Source: Azolla pinnata (lineage: Eukaryota; Streptophyta; Polypodiopsida; Salviniales; Salviniaceae). From it: DNA of 45,027 bases. Where the stretch lies: contig JBBBWG010030698.1 in the NCBI GenBank assembly GCA_037176905.1, positions 2,897 through 47,923 of the forward strand, read 5' to 3'. The notes below the pieces were generated by a model that saw only the letters and a list, made by a program, of their open reading frames with translations, did no database searches and had not been told where the DNA came from. Below, piece by piece: positions 10,611 through 22,700 of this stretch. The translations under genes and the position numbers were made by a program. Each line of letters begins with the position of its first letter. The stretch's first letter is position 1.

Positions 10611-12652
10611 TCATCCGAGCAAAAACTTCTGCACTTGAGCATTAAACTCGCTAGGGTTCTCGGTTTGTACACAATGCGCAGTATCTTTGACAATGACCAA
10701 TTCCACATTCTTCTTTAAATGCCTGGAAACGCACAAGAGAAGAGAACCCGTGAAAAAGAAAAGAAAAGAAAAGAAAATGAGTAGGAACTCAATTCTTGAG
10801 CTCAAATTTCACTCCCACAATGAGTTTGTTAAAAAAAGAAAAACACAGACAGTTTGCTCACTCACTCTTTAAGACGGTGAGCCAATTGAAGAGGGAAAAT
10901 TCCGTCATGCTCTCCCCAGATGATCAAAGCTTTCTAGGATTCCAAAACTCCGATTTAGCGAAACTCTGACAAAGCCTGGTGCCACACGGCGATTTTCAAC
11001 AAAGAAATAAGCTTGTCTACCTGTGACAGGACCGGTAACGGTTCGGAGTCTTCTCTTCCGAGCAGAAGGCCGTGCAAGAGTTCTACTCGTTCCTCCCTGT
11101 TGTCGATGTAGAAGTACTACACACACCAAAAAAAAAAGACAGGAAACAAATGGACAACATGTTTTTGCTTGAATTATCAATTCTGAATCCGTGGCATCAG
11201 TTGATGCAAAAGAAAAGAAAAAACCCGTTTTCTGAGTAATCGGAAAGATGAAAAAACTGGGACAGAAACGGAGACAAATATCTGTTTCTGGAGCTATCAG
11301 CATTCACTCCATGCTTCGAATGGGAAGGGGAGAAACTGTGAGTTATCAACTTTCAATTGCATGCATCGATCAAAAGGTGAACAAGCATGCATGAGAAGAA
11401 AGCAAGTTAGGGAGGATATGTCATGCGTAGCACATTCAAACAAAACTGTGGTTCTATTTGCCATCAGGATTCAATGGCCTACACAACTACCCATAGTACT
11501 GAATTTTTTTCGCCATCCGGATTCCATAGCCTACATATAAAACACCGATAAAATTGTGGGTTTTTTCGCCATCAGGATTCCATGGCCAACATATAAAACA
11601 TCCATAAACATGTGGGTTTTTTCGGCATCAGGATTTCATGCCTACATATAACCGTCCATAATGTGAGTTGCGTCTTTGATGCAGCACATGCAAATATAAT
11701 GATGCATGCATGTGTTCTCCAAGGTGGCACACGCAAACATGCTGATTTGCAAGTGTGTGGCATATGCAAAGACAATGGTGTGCACATATTCTTGGTTGGA
11801 TATGTGGCACACTCCCAGGATTCAAGAAGGAAAAACCTTATGCATGCTCCAAATTCTTGCTGAATAGAGGAGCTGATGCTACTCCTTATGCATATTTGGA
11901 CAGGATCTAGGTATGTTGAAAACATAATGGGATAACTGCTAAATCCATACCCGGATGAGATCGTTCAAGATGAACGATGGGATCGCGAAAGGAAGCCTGG
12001 CTATGGAGAGCTTCATGAGGCTCCTAAAATCCATGGCCGTCTGAGGCAGCAGCAGCTCGGGGACTTTGCTGACATTTGCTCTCAAAGCCAGCTCTTGTTC
12101 ATCTTCCGCGGTCATACAGACACCTGAATTCGCAATCACAACTCTGTCCACCCTCTCCGGGAAGAGATGAGCCATCCTGAAGGCGACGAACCCGCCGTAG
12201 CTCGTCCCAGCCACGCTGTACCGATTGACGCCCAGGGATTCCATGGCCCTCGCAAGCATCTGCGCCTGGAAGACCTCGGATCGGTGGCCGGAGCTCGTGA
12301 AGGAGTTGCCGAAGAAGATGAGGTCGGGGATGAAAAGCCGGAAACGCTTCTGGAGAGGCTTGACCTGCGGATACCACTGCCAGACAGATCTTGTGGCAAA
12401 ACCTTGAATCAGAAGCAGGCAGGGCTTCTTCTTCTTCTTCTTCTTCTTCTCACCACCACCACCACCACCACCACCACCATCATCATCATCATTATCATCA
12501 TCGTGAGGATGGCGTTTGTGGCACCAGCAAGCTATGGTGGTTTCCTTGTCCACCTCAAGGATCCTCTGTTCCAGCCCATTGCTGGTGAAAACAGACTGCA
12601 GGTGCCTGTCAAGGTGCTTGGCAAGGCTGAGGCTGAAGCAAGCGGAAGCCAT
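10611..12652 (-). CDS. Alpha/beta hydrolase-fold protein (plant lipase/esterase-like)
   Basis: Four exons on the minus strand: 12652-11951, 11116-11021, 10933-10866 and 10722-10611. They join in frame to 325 residues, ending in a stop. The fold is shown by LLLIQGFA (oxyanion strand, about residues 79-86), the nucleophile elbow GTSYGG with Ser151, the acid in WGEHDGIFP (Asp276) and the His in DTAHCVQ (His305). Spacing is normal for the family, so the enzyme should be catalytically complete. The substrate cannot be told; close plant relatives are annotated as monoacylglycerol-lipase-like or epoxide-hydrolase-like. Two oddities stand out: residues 51-76 are runs of Asp, Gly and Lys from a trinucleotide repeat, and the usual HG of the oxyanion strand reads QG. 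No organelle signal is clear. The family and gene model are sure; the substrate is unknown. Confidence 0.88.
11460..11680. repeat. Tandem repeat in hydrolase intron 1, four units of 52-56 bp
   Basis: Units start at about 11460, 11512, 11568 and 11624. They share GCCATCAGGATTCCATGGCC, then ACATATAAAAC and a T-rich end. The two inner units are most alike. The array lies wholly in the 834-bp first intron. Confidence 0.8.
12424..12502. repeat. Compound trinucleotide repeat within a coding exon
   Basis: Plus strand (CTT)n, then (CAC)n, then (CAT)n with one ATT. On the coding minus strand these are GAT, GGT and AAG codons, giving runs of Asp, Gly and Lys in the N-terminal part of the hydrolase. 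Repeat length changes by whole units would keep the frame. Confidence 0.95.
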
Positions 12653-13725
12653 AGCTATGGGGGGAAGAACAGAGAACCCCCCCCTCTCCCTGACTCTGTT
12701 CTACACCATCTTGCTTCTCGTACATTACATGAGGAGTTGTTGAGATAGAATTGATAGCAATTGATGGCAAAAGGTGGGCCTAACTTTTCTTCTTTGCTTT
12801 CTTTTCTGTAGCTAAAAACAAGGCCATGGAGTCCAAATCAGAGCTGAAGAAAAGAGTATGGAAAGCCATTCAACCAAATGCTGAAGGAAAGACACATAAG
12901 ATCACACATTTTCCATTGCAATACATGCTCCGATTTGTCCTCTGTTTCCGTGCTTAGTTTAGGCTTTCCAAAGTTGCACCAGAAAAAGGCCCAGCTCACA
13001 TTCAAGGCATTGTGTTTTCAGTTACAATCACTACCACGTGGGTTTCTATTTTGGCTAGCTATTGCAGTCGTTGCCGCTTCAGAAATACGGCACCACCTAC
13101 CGTGCGTTAACAAGGTAGCTGAAGTAAGTGGGAGAATAAATTCCATCACAATCAAAGCTCGACCAAAAGCGTATCAAAGGATCCCACTGAGCTCATAAGC
13201 ATTTGGAAAGACGCTCTTCAATGAGTTACAAGAAAGGCCGACACTGTATCGACAGTTTTAGGCCCACAAATCGTGTATCCTGCTTCAACATCAAACAGAA
13301 TCTGAACAGAACAGCACGGAGAGCAAGAATTGGGCAATGGTGTACAAAGGTGTGAAAATGCAGCTTCACGTTGCAGAAATAGATTGCAGTTGAATCATTC
13401 TATACATTTGTGTTGAAAAAATATGGAGTTTGTCAGGTACATGTCCTAGCACCGACCCAAACTTCTGTATCTAAAAATATGTATCTTTGGCCCGGTGTCT
13501 TAAACAACATCGTTTCTCAACAACAGCCTTCTTTACTTTGCAACCGCGTCCACCATCTGCATCTGCCACCACAGACCAAATATGAGAAATCACGTGTACG
13601 TCAAAGTCGAGAACTCAAATGTCACAGTCTTACCTACACATTATTACATGCCATGTGCATGCAGATTCCACAAGGAAGACAATTGGCTTCTCAATCTCCA
13701 CCAATTGGTGGAGTAGAGAACCAGT
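12653..13725. other. Intergenic: hydrolase promoter side and RRP5 3' flank
   Basis: About 1.07 kb between two minus-strand genes. It must hold the hydrolase promoter and the RRP5 3' UTR. No RNA gene, repeat or protein segment was recognised. Confidence 0.5.
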
Positions 13726-16700
13726 TCAAATTCTGGATTCCACAAACTGCATTGCCTTCTCTTTCACGTAATTCACGCGTTCCTCGTTTCCATGTGCTTT
13801 TTCATACTCCATATACTTTTTGAAGAGAGACTAGTCAACAGAAGTAGAATAAATTTAGAAATGACCCGAAACACAGATAGATAATTACAACCACTACACG
13901 CACAACAAACTCAAACCCATCAAAACGTTGTTTACCTTCATCTTTTTTGGTGGCAATTCTAAAGATGTTGCCCTCTCAAAGAGAGATCGAATGGTCATCA
14001 CTTCTCCAAGAGCAATCTCCTGATTTTCACACCAATAAGTAGATTATTTCTTTGTTTCCTTGAAAACGATTATGAGAAACATTAAGAGCCCTTCTAGTAA
14101 CTTGCCTGGTCAAGGTAGACACTCCATAAATCCGATCTCTTCGGGTAGTTTCGGAGTACTCCTTCAAAGAGAGTACGTCCATGTTCTGGAGACCCTATTT
14201 TGAACTCTGAGATCGCAGCTTGTGAGATCAATTTTATGTGCTTTCGGTCAGGCAAGCTCAACAGAGAGCGATCCAATGTCTTGTGTGCGGCTTCTCCTAA
14301 ACCTTGTTTTAGAAGATATTGAATCTTCCTTAGCCAGATTTTTGAAGATGTTTTGAACTTCTTTGTCATCGTCTTAAGCAATTCATCGGCCATTTCAAGT
14401 TGCTCACCACGTTCAAATATTCCAAGGAGTGCCAAGTAGAGTTTTTTGGCATCACAAAACTGAAGGGCTCTTTGGAAAGCACCCATCACTGCCTCCTGCA
14501 AGACTTCATTCATTTAGTAGTTTATTTCTTGGTATATTTTCCACATGTTACAGAAGTTAGAAGCACTAACCTTAGGCGGAATCCCATAAACATTTTCTAA
14601 ATTGAGCAAAGCAACCCAGACATTCAATTTCTCCCCTTCTTCCCGGAAATTTATTGTCTGCAAAGCCCTGATAAAGCACCGAAAAGTCCGTCAATTGGGT
14701 GAAATTGATGTACTTTTAACTTGCAGGAGAACTTGAGAATGGCCACAATTTGATGCACATTTTCATTTTACAGCCCTATAATTCTAAATTACTAGATTAT
14801 CTCTTTGGATTTTACATGTCTAGAGCAAAAAACAATTATTCACGTTGTGTTGTATAATCCTCTTGCCTTTCAGCAGTAGCTCGAGCCCTGTCCACATCAC
14901 CCAAAGAGAGTAAGAATGCCATGTACTTTATCCAAACGAAACTGCTGTTGGGAGATCCATGCACGAGCTTCTCAAAATCCCCGATGCTTTCAGGAACCTC
15001 ATTACCCTCTAGGCGCTTCTGTTCAGCTGCCCTGATAACTGCTTCCCTGAAAAAAAAAATGGAAAGAGAATATGGGAGTTCCAATTATACGATCTTCCAA
15101 AATTAATTTTCTCGTTCTGTGAAACCTTCAGTCAGCATGTCAGTATCCTACTTTCTTTCAGACAAATGGATGGGACATGAATAAAAGAAAACGGCACCTC
15201 ATCTCCTTCAATTTCTTCTTTCCTCGTTTGCTTGGTTTATCCAAATCTTCAACCGTTCCAACTGAGTCAATTTTCTGGTTTAATTCTAGCTTAGCATTAC
15301 CACAAGGTTCATCACATTCCAGCACAACTTCCAGAGGTGGAACATAAGAATTAGGCTGAGGAGCCTGAGGCATTGGGGGATGTGATAAGGCGAAAGAATC
15401 ATCTCCATTGTTGTCTTCAGAATCATTGTCAACTTCTTTACTTGCTAGTATTGAACTTGATGGTTCCTCTAGTTCGTCTTCACTTTCCATTACATGATAT
15501 TTTTCAATATCATGTTTTCCATTTTGTTGCTCATCCTTCAAGTACGACTCTTTCATCCCCAAGGAGATTTGCTTCTTCTCTTCATTTGCCTGCAAACCCA
15601 GGCAAGAATGAGAAAAAAATTCACAAATTTTGGTTTCGTCATGTATTTCAACACATCAATAACCTCGACTGAAAACTGCCGAAGTAACACAAAGGCCAAA
15701 TATTAAATCAACACAATTTTAATTGTTTCCCAAAAATCTAACTCTTGTATCAGCCAGGGTTAAGAGGCCACAAAAGATTCATGGGAGTTAATATGGAACA
15801 ACTACTTCAAAGAATAACGCAGGCAAGGGGCCAATCTGGCACGTTATGGCAGTGAATGATGTGTCACATAGTAAAACAAAAATTCATAAATCAAACAAAA
15901 CAGAAACATAGTACAACAATGAGAACCCATTTATCTTGCCTCATTACATCTTTACCTTGAGTATCTTCGCTTTTACCCGAGAACCAATTTCAAAATGATC
16001 TTCAAGGCTTCCAAGGCGATTATCAGAAATCTCTGAGATGTGACAAAGTCCAACCTATGAAAACACAGACAACAGTTACAGGAACAGCCTGCTAACAGGA
16101 AAACGAAGATGCAGCACTGTCAGAAGTTAAATGTGCTAGGGAACAAAATCATACAACATCACTATCAATCAAACGAATGAATAAACCGTAGGCCTCGATT
16201 CGCTTGATAACACCAGAGACCACATCTCCAATATGAAAATCGGAATAACTACGTTTGACCTTGCTTTCTGATGAAGATGTCCTCAATGACATTTCAACAA
16301 AACCAGAGAGAGGCTCTATGGAAACAATCCTACAAGACAATGTCATAGTTACCATGGCATCTACATAACACAAGATAGTTGATGACGTTCACATAATGGT
16401 TTAATGTAGATACCTTCCAGTAACCAGCTTCCCAACAGGAAAAGAACCTTCAGGATCAGCAATGTAAGTGTCAGCTAAATTGGATAAGAGAATCCTCGCA
16501 TCAAGATTTCGTGACAGTATCACAAAACAGCCTTTGTTTGTAACACTCTTGACATATCCCTGTAAGAAGCAATAACATTATCAACCAACAGCATTATTTT
16601 TCCCAATTACTAGCATAAGGCGAAGCCATACCTGAACTTCCATTCCCACTCTCAAATCATCAATGTTTTGAGCTGAGATAACTGAAGACCTATATCATGA

Positions 16701-19700
16701 AAGAGATTCATATTGAAATGCAGCTTCTGTATATATTATAAAAATCATTCCATAACACAGGAAAAGCCTGTTAGCAGAAAAGACTATCTAGCCATGATTG
16801 GCAAAAAACAGAAAGAATCAATACATCAAGTGATGGTCCAATTCTGATGCCAAAATGGAACATTGATATAAAATAAGAGCTCAATCCTGGATCGCAATCA
16901 AAGACTTGCGGAAATGAGAGATTGGAAACATATGTAGTCAATCGTATGATTTGCATGTATATACGAATAGGAAAGTCGATTTGAAAAAACTAGCTTTGCA
17001 AGCTGAAATCATGAAAGCTAAGATGCGGAGGAATTAGTACCTCGAGCTTTTGGGTTTTCCGCCATCATCCAAATTGACTAGGGAACTTCTCAAAGAAAGA
17101 TCAATTTGCATGTTTCCAATGACACTTTTGTTCACGTCTATGACAACACACTTAACAAACTGTCCCTCCTGAAAATTGCTTGTTGGGTAATCCTTCCAAC
17201 TATCCAGTAAATCAGCTACATGTACTCTGCCAAAAAGGTGTGCACCGAGTTGTACACTCAGACCACCTGATCCAGGAAGTATCTTTGATACCCTTCCACC
17301 AAGAATTTCGTTAACCTTTATATCAGAAAAATCTGTACTTGAATTTAAAGCTCGTATTGAAAGGTCAAGTTTGCCAGTTTCACTGTCAATTTTTGTAACT
17401 CTACATTTGACAGGCTGTCCAATTTGAAACCGTTCCTTGAAACGTTCCAGCTCAACAGGCTCAAAGGAAGAGTCAAGCACAAATAAGCGGCCCATAATAC
17501 TGGGTGAGAGAAGCAACCAAGCCCACTCATCATGGACTTCCTTTACATAACTTATGACAACTTGCCCTACTTGCAGAGAATCAAGAGTAGGCAAAGGAAA
17601 GAAATTATCAGCTCCTTCAACGTTTTCAGAAGAGCCTGACCAGATAACAGTAGATAGGTCAATGATAAGGTTAACTGCAGAACTAAAAACAAATAACTAA
17701 TTAAGAATTGCAAACTACGTACCCATCAAAGATGGCCTCAAAGTCAAATCCACAATTCGTGTTGCATTATTATCATCTGTAGGCCTAAATTTCCTCAAAA
17801 TCTTAGCTGTAATTGTCTGTCCAACTTCATATTGCTTTAATGGGTTGTCTTCCACAAATTTATCTGTCACCTGAGCAAGCCAAATGCAATTTTGTTGAGC
17901 TTCAGTATACGGCTGGTAGCAGGTGCAACTTTGTCTTAAAATCATCGACACACTCAAAGAGATATATAGCAAAATCTATCCACCTATGAACTTTAACTAA
18001 GATTCCTACAATTTCGCATGGTATTAAAACCATGTAGAAAACTCCACACTTTTGTACCTATCTCTTTTGGGTTGGACACTTTAACTCTCTGTATGCCGAA
18101 CAACAAACCTATTAGCACCAATGCTACATTCTACAGATACAGGTTTCTAAAATGACAGAATATACAGTTAATTGCAGCAAAGGATAATTTAAACATCCCT
18201 CCATTCATATAAACGCAATACCCAACAGTTTCTGAGGTTTTCTGTACCTCTATTTATATTTAGGAGCCTTCTGCTTAAAGCAATCGTGTATTAAGCTGAT
18301 ATAACAACTTACCTGGGTAATATGCACTTTTCCAACCAAGCTTTGACCAAGTTTTACTTGCATTTCCAAAGGTTCAATGGAAGTCACCTAACAAATAAGA
18401 ATGCGTCATTGAAGTTCTTGTCTTTGTTTCAGAAATTAGATACATAAACAGATTCATACCTCTACATTGATAAGGTTTAGGCCTACATTTTGTGCATCTC
18501 TTTTCAACCTTTTGGAAGCTTGACTTCCAACTGGATCACTAAATCTCGTAAGAAGGAGAAGTAATCTGCCAACTCCAGAAGTTTCTGGTAGAGCTCCTAC
18601 AATCACCTCAACTCTGCACAAGCAGAATTCATTAGAAGTTTTAGAATTCAAGTTACAGCTCTAATACTCACCTAAATTAACTTGACTGGTTAACCCTACC
18701 TTTGATGGAGTGTGTAGTTTTCATGTGGATCCACCCTCACATTGTAATCATGTGCTGATGCAAAACCAATAATGTTACCATGATCTGGCATTGACAATAC
18801 CTGAAAATAATTTGTCAAGTTGATTGACACCTTCTATGTACACCATATAAAAAAACATCAACCAATTATGAGGTCATCTTACTAGATACTCGTCCTTTAT
18901 CAATTCAATCACAGCCCATGCCTTTTGTTGAATTTCCAGCTCCCTCTGATAATGGACACCAAGGACCATCAGTGCAAGGAAAACTAAACACCATTTACAT
19001 ATAGTGCCACCAAACTTAAATTTCCTAAACTAACCAGGAACTCCAAAAATGTCTGGCTTTCTTTAATCACGAAGCAAACACGTTTATAAATATTTAACAC
19101 GCATATTTACAAGTCCTCGGATAGAAAAAGCACATGGTACAGAGCCGGCAACATGTCCTAAGCTAAGCTTCAATAGTGGTAGAATGAACAACCTTGGAGA
19201 TGCTAAGCAAGCAGCAGATGTGCAACATGATTATTTTGCATGTGATGCAACACAGCAGTGGCTGGCGAGAATGCCCACTTGATTTCAACACATCATATCT
19301 GCCCAATTATATTTACACATGGGACATTCTCATCACAGAATCACATTGCTAAAATAAGATTTGTGTTTGTTTATGCAGTATACATTTCAATCTTATATCA
19401 AACCATATACTACCATTAACACACAATCAATACAAACCCAAAACCATCACATGTACAATCCATGTTATGAATATGCTATATTACCTGTCTACAGCTATTT
19501 CCAAGTGTTCCGGCAGGATGGTGTATAAGCAATGTAGAGGTAACCACTTCATATTCATACTTGATAACAAATTTAGCCAAGTTCAAATGTAGGTTCAGTG
19601 ATTACAACACAGTTCACAGAATTGCTTCTTCCCTTGGACGTACTCAGCCATTAGATAAAAGATTGGGTGTTGTTCTCATTAAAGAATATATATACCAATA

Positions 19701-22700
19701 ACTGGTTCAACAATGAGTTCAGGCAACGCCAACCAAGCAAGAACACAAAAATATACAATAAGGAAAAGTTTTGGTACCTTGCGAGCCATTTTATTTACAG
19801 AAGATTTTGCTACTATTTCACTTTTGACTAGATCCGGTCGAAGCGAAAGATCAACAATCCCATCACTTTTGACAATATCCAATATTCTCGCAGTTACATT
19901 CTGTCCTACCTCAACAGGACAACCTACTAATAATACAAAAAAAATAGCATATCCTCAAAAAAAAATGGCTTCAAACAAATAAAGACTATGGATCCATTCT
20001 TTATGTATGAAAAACAGAAGAAATGGTGCACAAATATAATTCCCTACAGATAAAATTTGAAAAGTTTATCAGCTTACACTGATGATGTGTCACAAATCCC
20101 ACCACATCTTTGTGACCTTGAATATTTATAATAACACCATACTCTTTGATATCTTGAACCTCCCCTTGTATGCATCTCCCTATATCGATGCCTTCCCAGT
20201 CCAGGTCAGCACTACCATCTACCATTTCCGTATTCAATGCAACAATCTGCCTTACATAAGAATGATTGTCAAGGTTTATGATTTCCCTGCCTTTATGCAG
20301 ATAGAGTCCTATTTAACACTTTACCTTCTCTTCCTCGTGAAAATAACCTTGCAGCAGAGATACATCAGTTGAATAACACTGTGATTGCTTCAGAGATAGA
20401 GTGAACCTTTTTGACTCTAAGTTCACCTGTAATTTAAAAGATACGACAGCCATTCAGCAAGAATGCTGATGTTGGACAGATCACCAACTTGAACATCCAA
20501 AATATTACCTCCAGGACCTGCGCTCGCACTGACTGTCCCACTAAAAAATGTTGATGAGGATCGTGCACAAAGTGATTTGACAACTACCAAAAATTAGAGA
20601 GAACAGATTTTATTTCCAGTACAGCACAAGAGCTTACAGGTGCAGTGACAGCACAAATAAATTTGGAGCAGCTTGGAGGCCAGAGGTGCACTAAGCCACT
20701 TAAGGACTTACGCTAACAAAAAAAAGAACAGCTAAAACCACCCCAGCTTTGAGCTGAGCCCCTACTTTTGAAGTTTAACTGATTTCAAGTCACTTGGAGC
20801 TGTGGCACATTACCTGAGCCAATGGTTCAGCCAACTCCTAAGCTGTTATATAGAAAGAATTACTATCTAATGCAATACTACTAACTTTATACCATGAGGG
20901 AAGAGTTAATCAACTCCACCAGCCTTTCAGCCTTCGTTAATAGTCACCTGAGATAGACTTGCAAGCCCAGTGAGGCCTCCAAGAAAGCGAACAAAACAAC
21001 CTCCGCCTGTGATGCTTGCAATGTACCCCTATCAAAAAATAAGCCTTGAGTACATTTCAACTAGAAAATTGTGTAGGCCACTTATTTTGGACAGAACTTA
21101 CTGGAATTATTTCCTGAGGATTCAATTGGGAGATATCTGAAGGGATGGACTTAGCTGATAACAGTGAATACTTTGACGTGACAATTATCTTCTGATCATA
21201 ATGTTCTGTACAAGAAACTGCATTGATCAGGTACAAGAAAAACTGGAAAACTACACGTTCACATTAAATAGCTCACCTAAAACAAGAAGACGTTCAAATC
21301 TGCATCCAGCTTTGAGGACAGATTTCATCTGCTCAACATGTCCTTCACCAAACAGACATTATCTCATTATAAGGTGAAACACAGATAAATTATTTCCATT
21401 TTTATCACCTAAGAATTATAGAGAGCTAAAAAGCTTCTGCATAATTTATTTCCAAACCTGCAGTATCTGAAAGTAGTTCCGTTTTCATAATTGCCTTGGC
21501 AACCCCACCAGTAGTTAAAGGGACATCAAACGTAATTGCAGTGTCAGAAATATAAGCGACAACACCCGAAACTACATCCCCAATGGCGATCGACTGTGCA
21601 ACATTATCATCTGCCTGTGTGCCCTGCAAGCTGCAAATAAAACACAACATATGAATATCAAGGTCATTCATTGCATGGGTGAAAATATACGAGAATGGAT
21701 GCAACAACCTTTCAGAAGATATAATAAAGCTGAGAGAAAGTCTTCGAGCTACAGGATCCACTCTAAGAACTCTGCATTTCACAACCTGCCCCACCTGGAA
21801 AGCAGACTCAGGTTTTACACCAGGTTCCAGGCCCAACTTAGTTCTGAAAAACATGCAAACATTTAGATACAGGATTAAAGAAAACAATAGAAAGGGACAA
21901 TATAACATGGAGGTACTGCTCTGAGCCTTAATTTCACCTATGCGCAAGCCCTTTCACATCGTTGTAAAAGTGCACAAAGCATCCATAATCTTCAATTCCT
22001 GAAATCCAGCCGTGTGTAACAAGTCCTTCAACTGCATCTTCATATGAGAGCAATGGTCTCAGTTTAGAGGACAGCTGCAATGAAATTAGCATATTAGAAT
22101 TATATCTGTATGGTAAAACTTGCAAATCATTTCAGGAACAACCACTTACCATTGTTTTCTTGCGTGTTAAAGTGATTTTCTTTGTGTCCACGTCACATGC
22201 TAACACTCTGAACTTCATTTTCACTCCCACCTGTTCACATCAACACCCAGTCACACAGGTGGCGAAGACCAACTACTTCCTGCTTCATGTTGTTCTGGGA
22301 CACCCACATGCAAGAATCCACGAAACTAAAACTACAACACTATACCTGAAACTTGGTGCTTGGTTTGGATCTTTGAAATTCTGACATGTGCTGTAGGGGA
22401 CACAATGCCTTCACACAATCTGAAATTTTCACAAATGCTCCAAAATCCTCCACACTTACTATTTCTCCATGCACTACTACTCCTGACTGTAAATCCGAAC
22501 AGCTGGAGAGAGTCTGATTTACTTTCGAATCCTAGAATTATGTTACAATGGCCATTATAATCATTATAAAGGCAAGAAAATCATAACAATAGATTACGAC
22601 TCTAAACTCACCTTCAGAGTAACTATTGCAAGCCCATCCATTAACCGTTTTCCTATGACCTTCCCTTTGACTATTTTTCCACCCCTAAATTTGTCATGCA

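Noticed and set aside
12391..12588. Plus-strand open frame with a long His run
   Set aside because: It is the antisense of the hydrolase coding repeat.
13410..13823. Plus-strand open frame of 137 codons
   Set aside because: It overlaps the last RRP5 exon in antisense and has no family resemblance.
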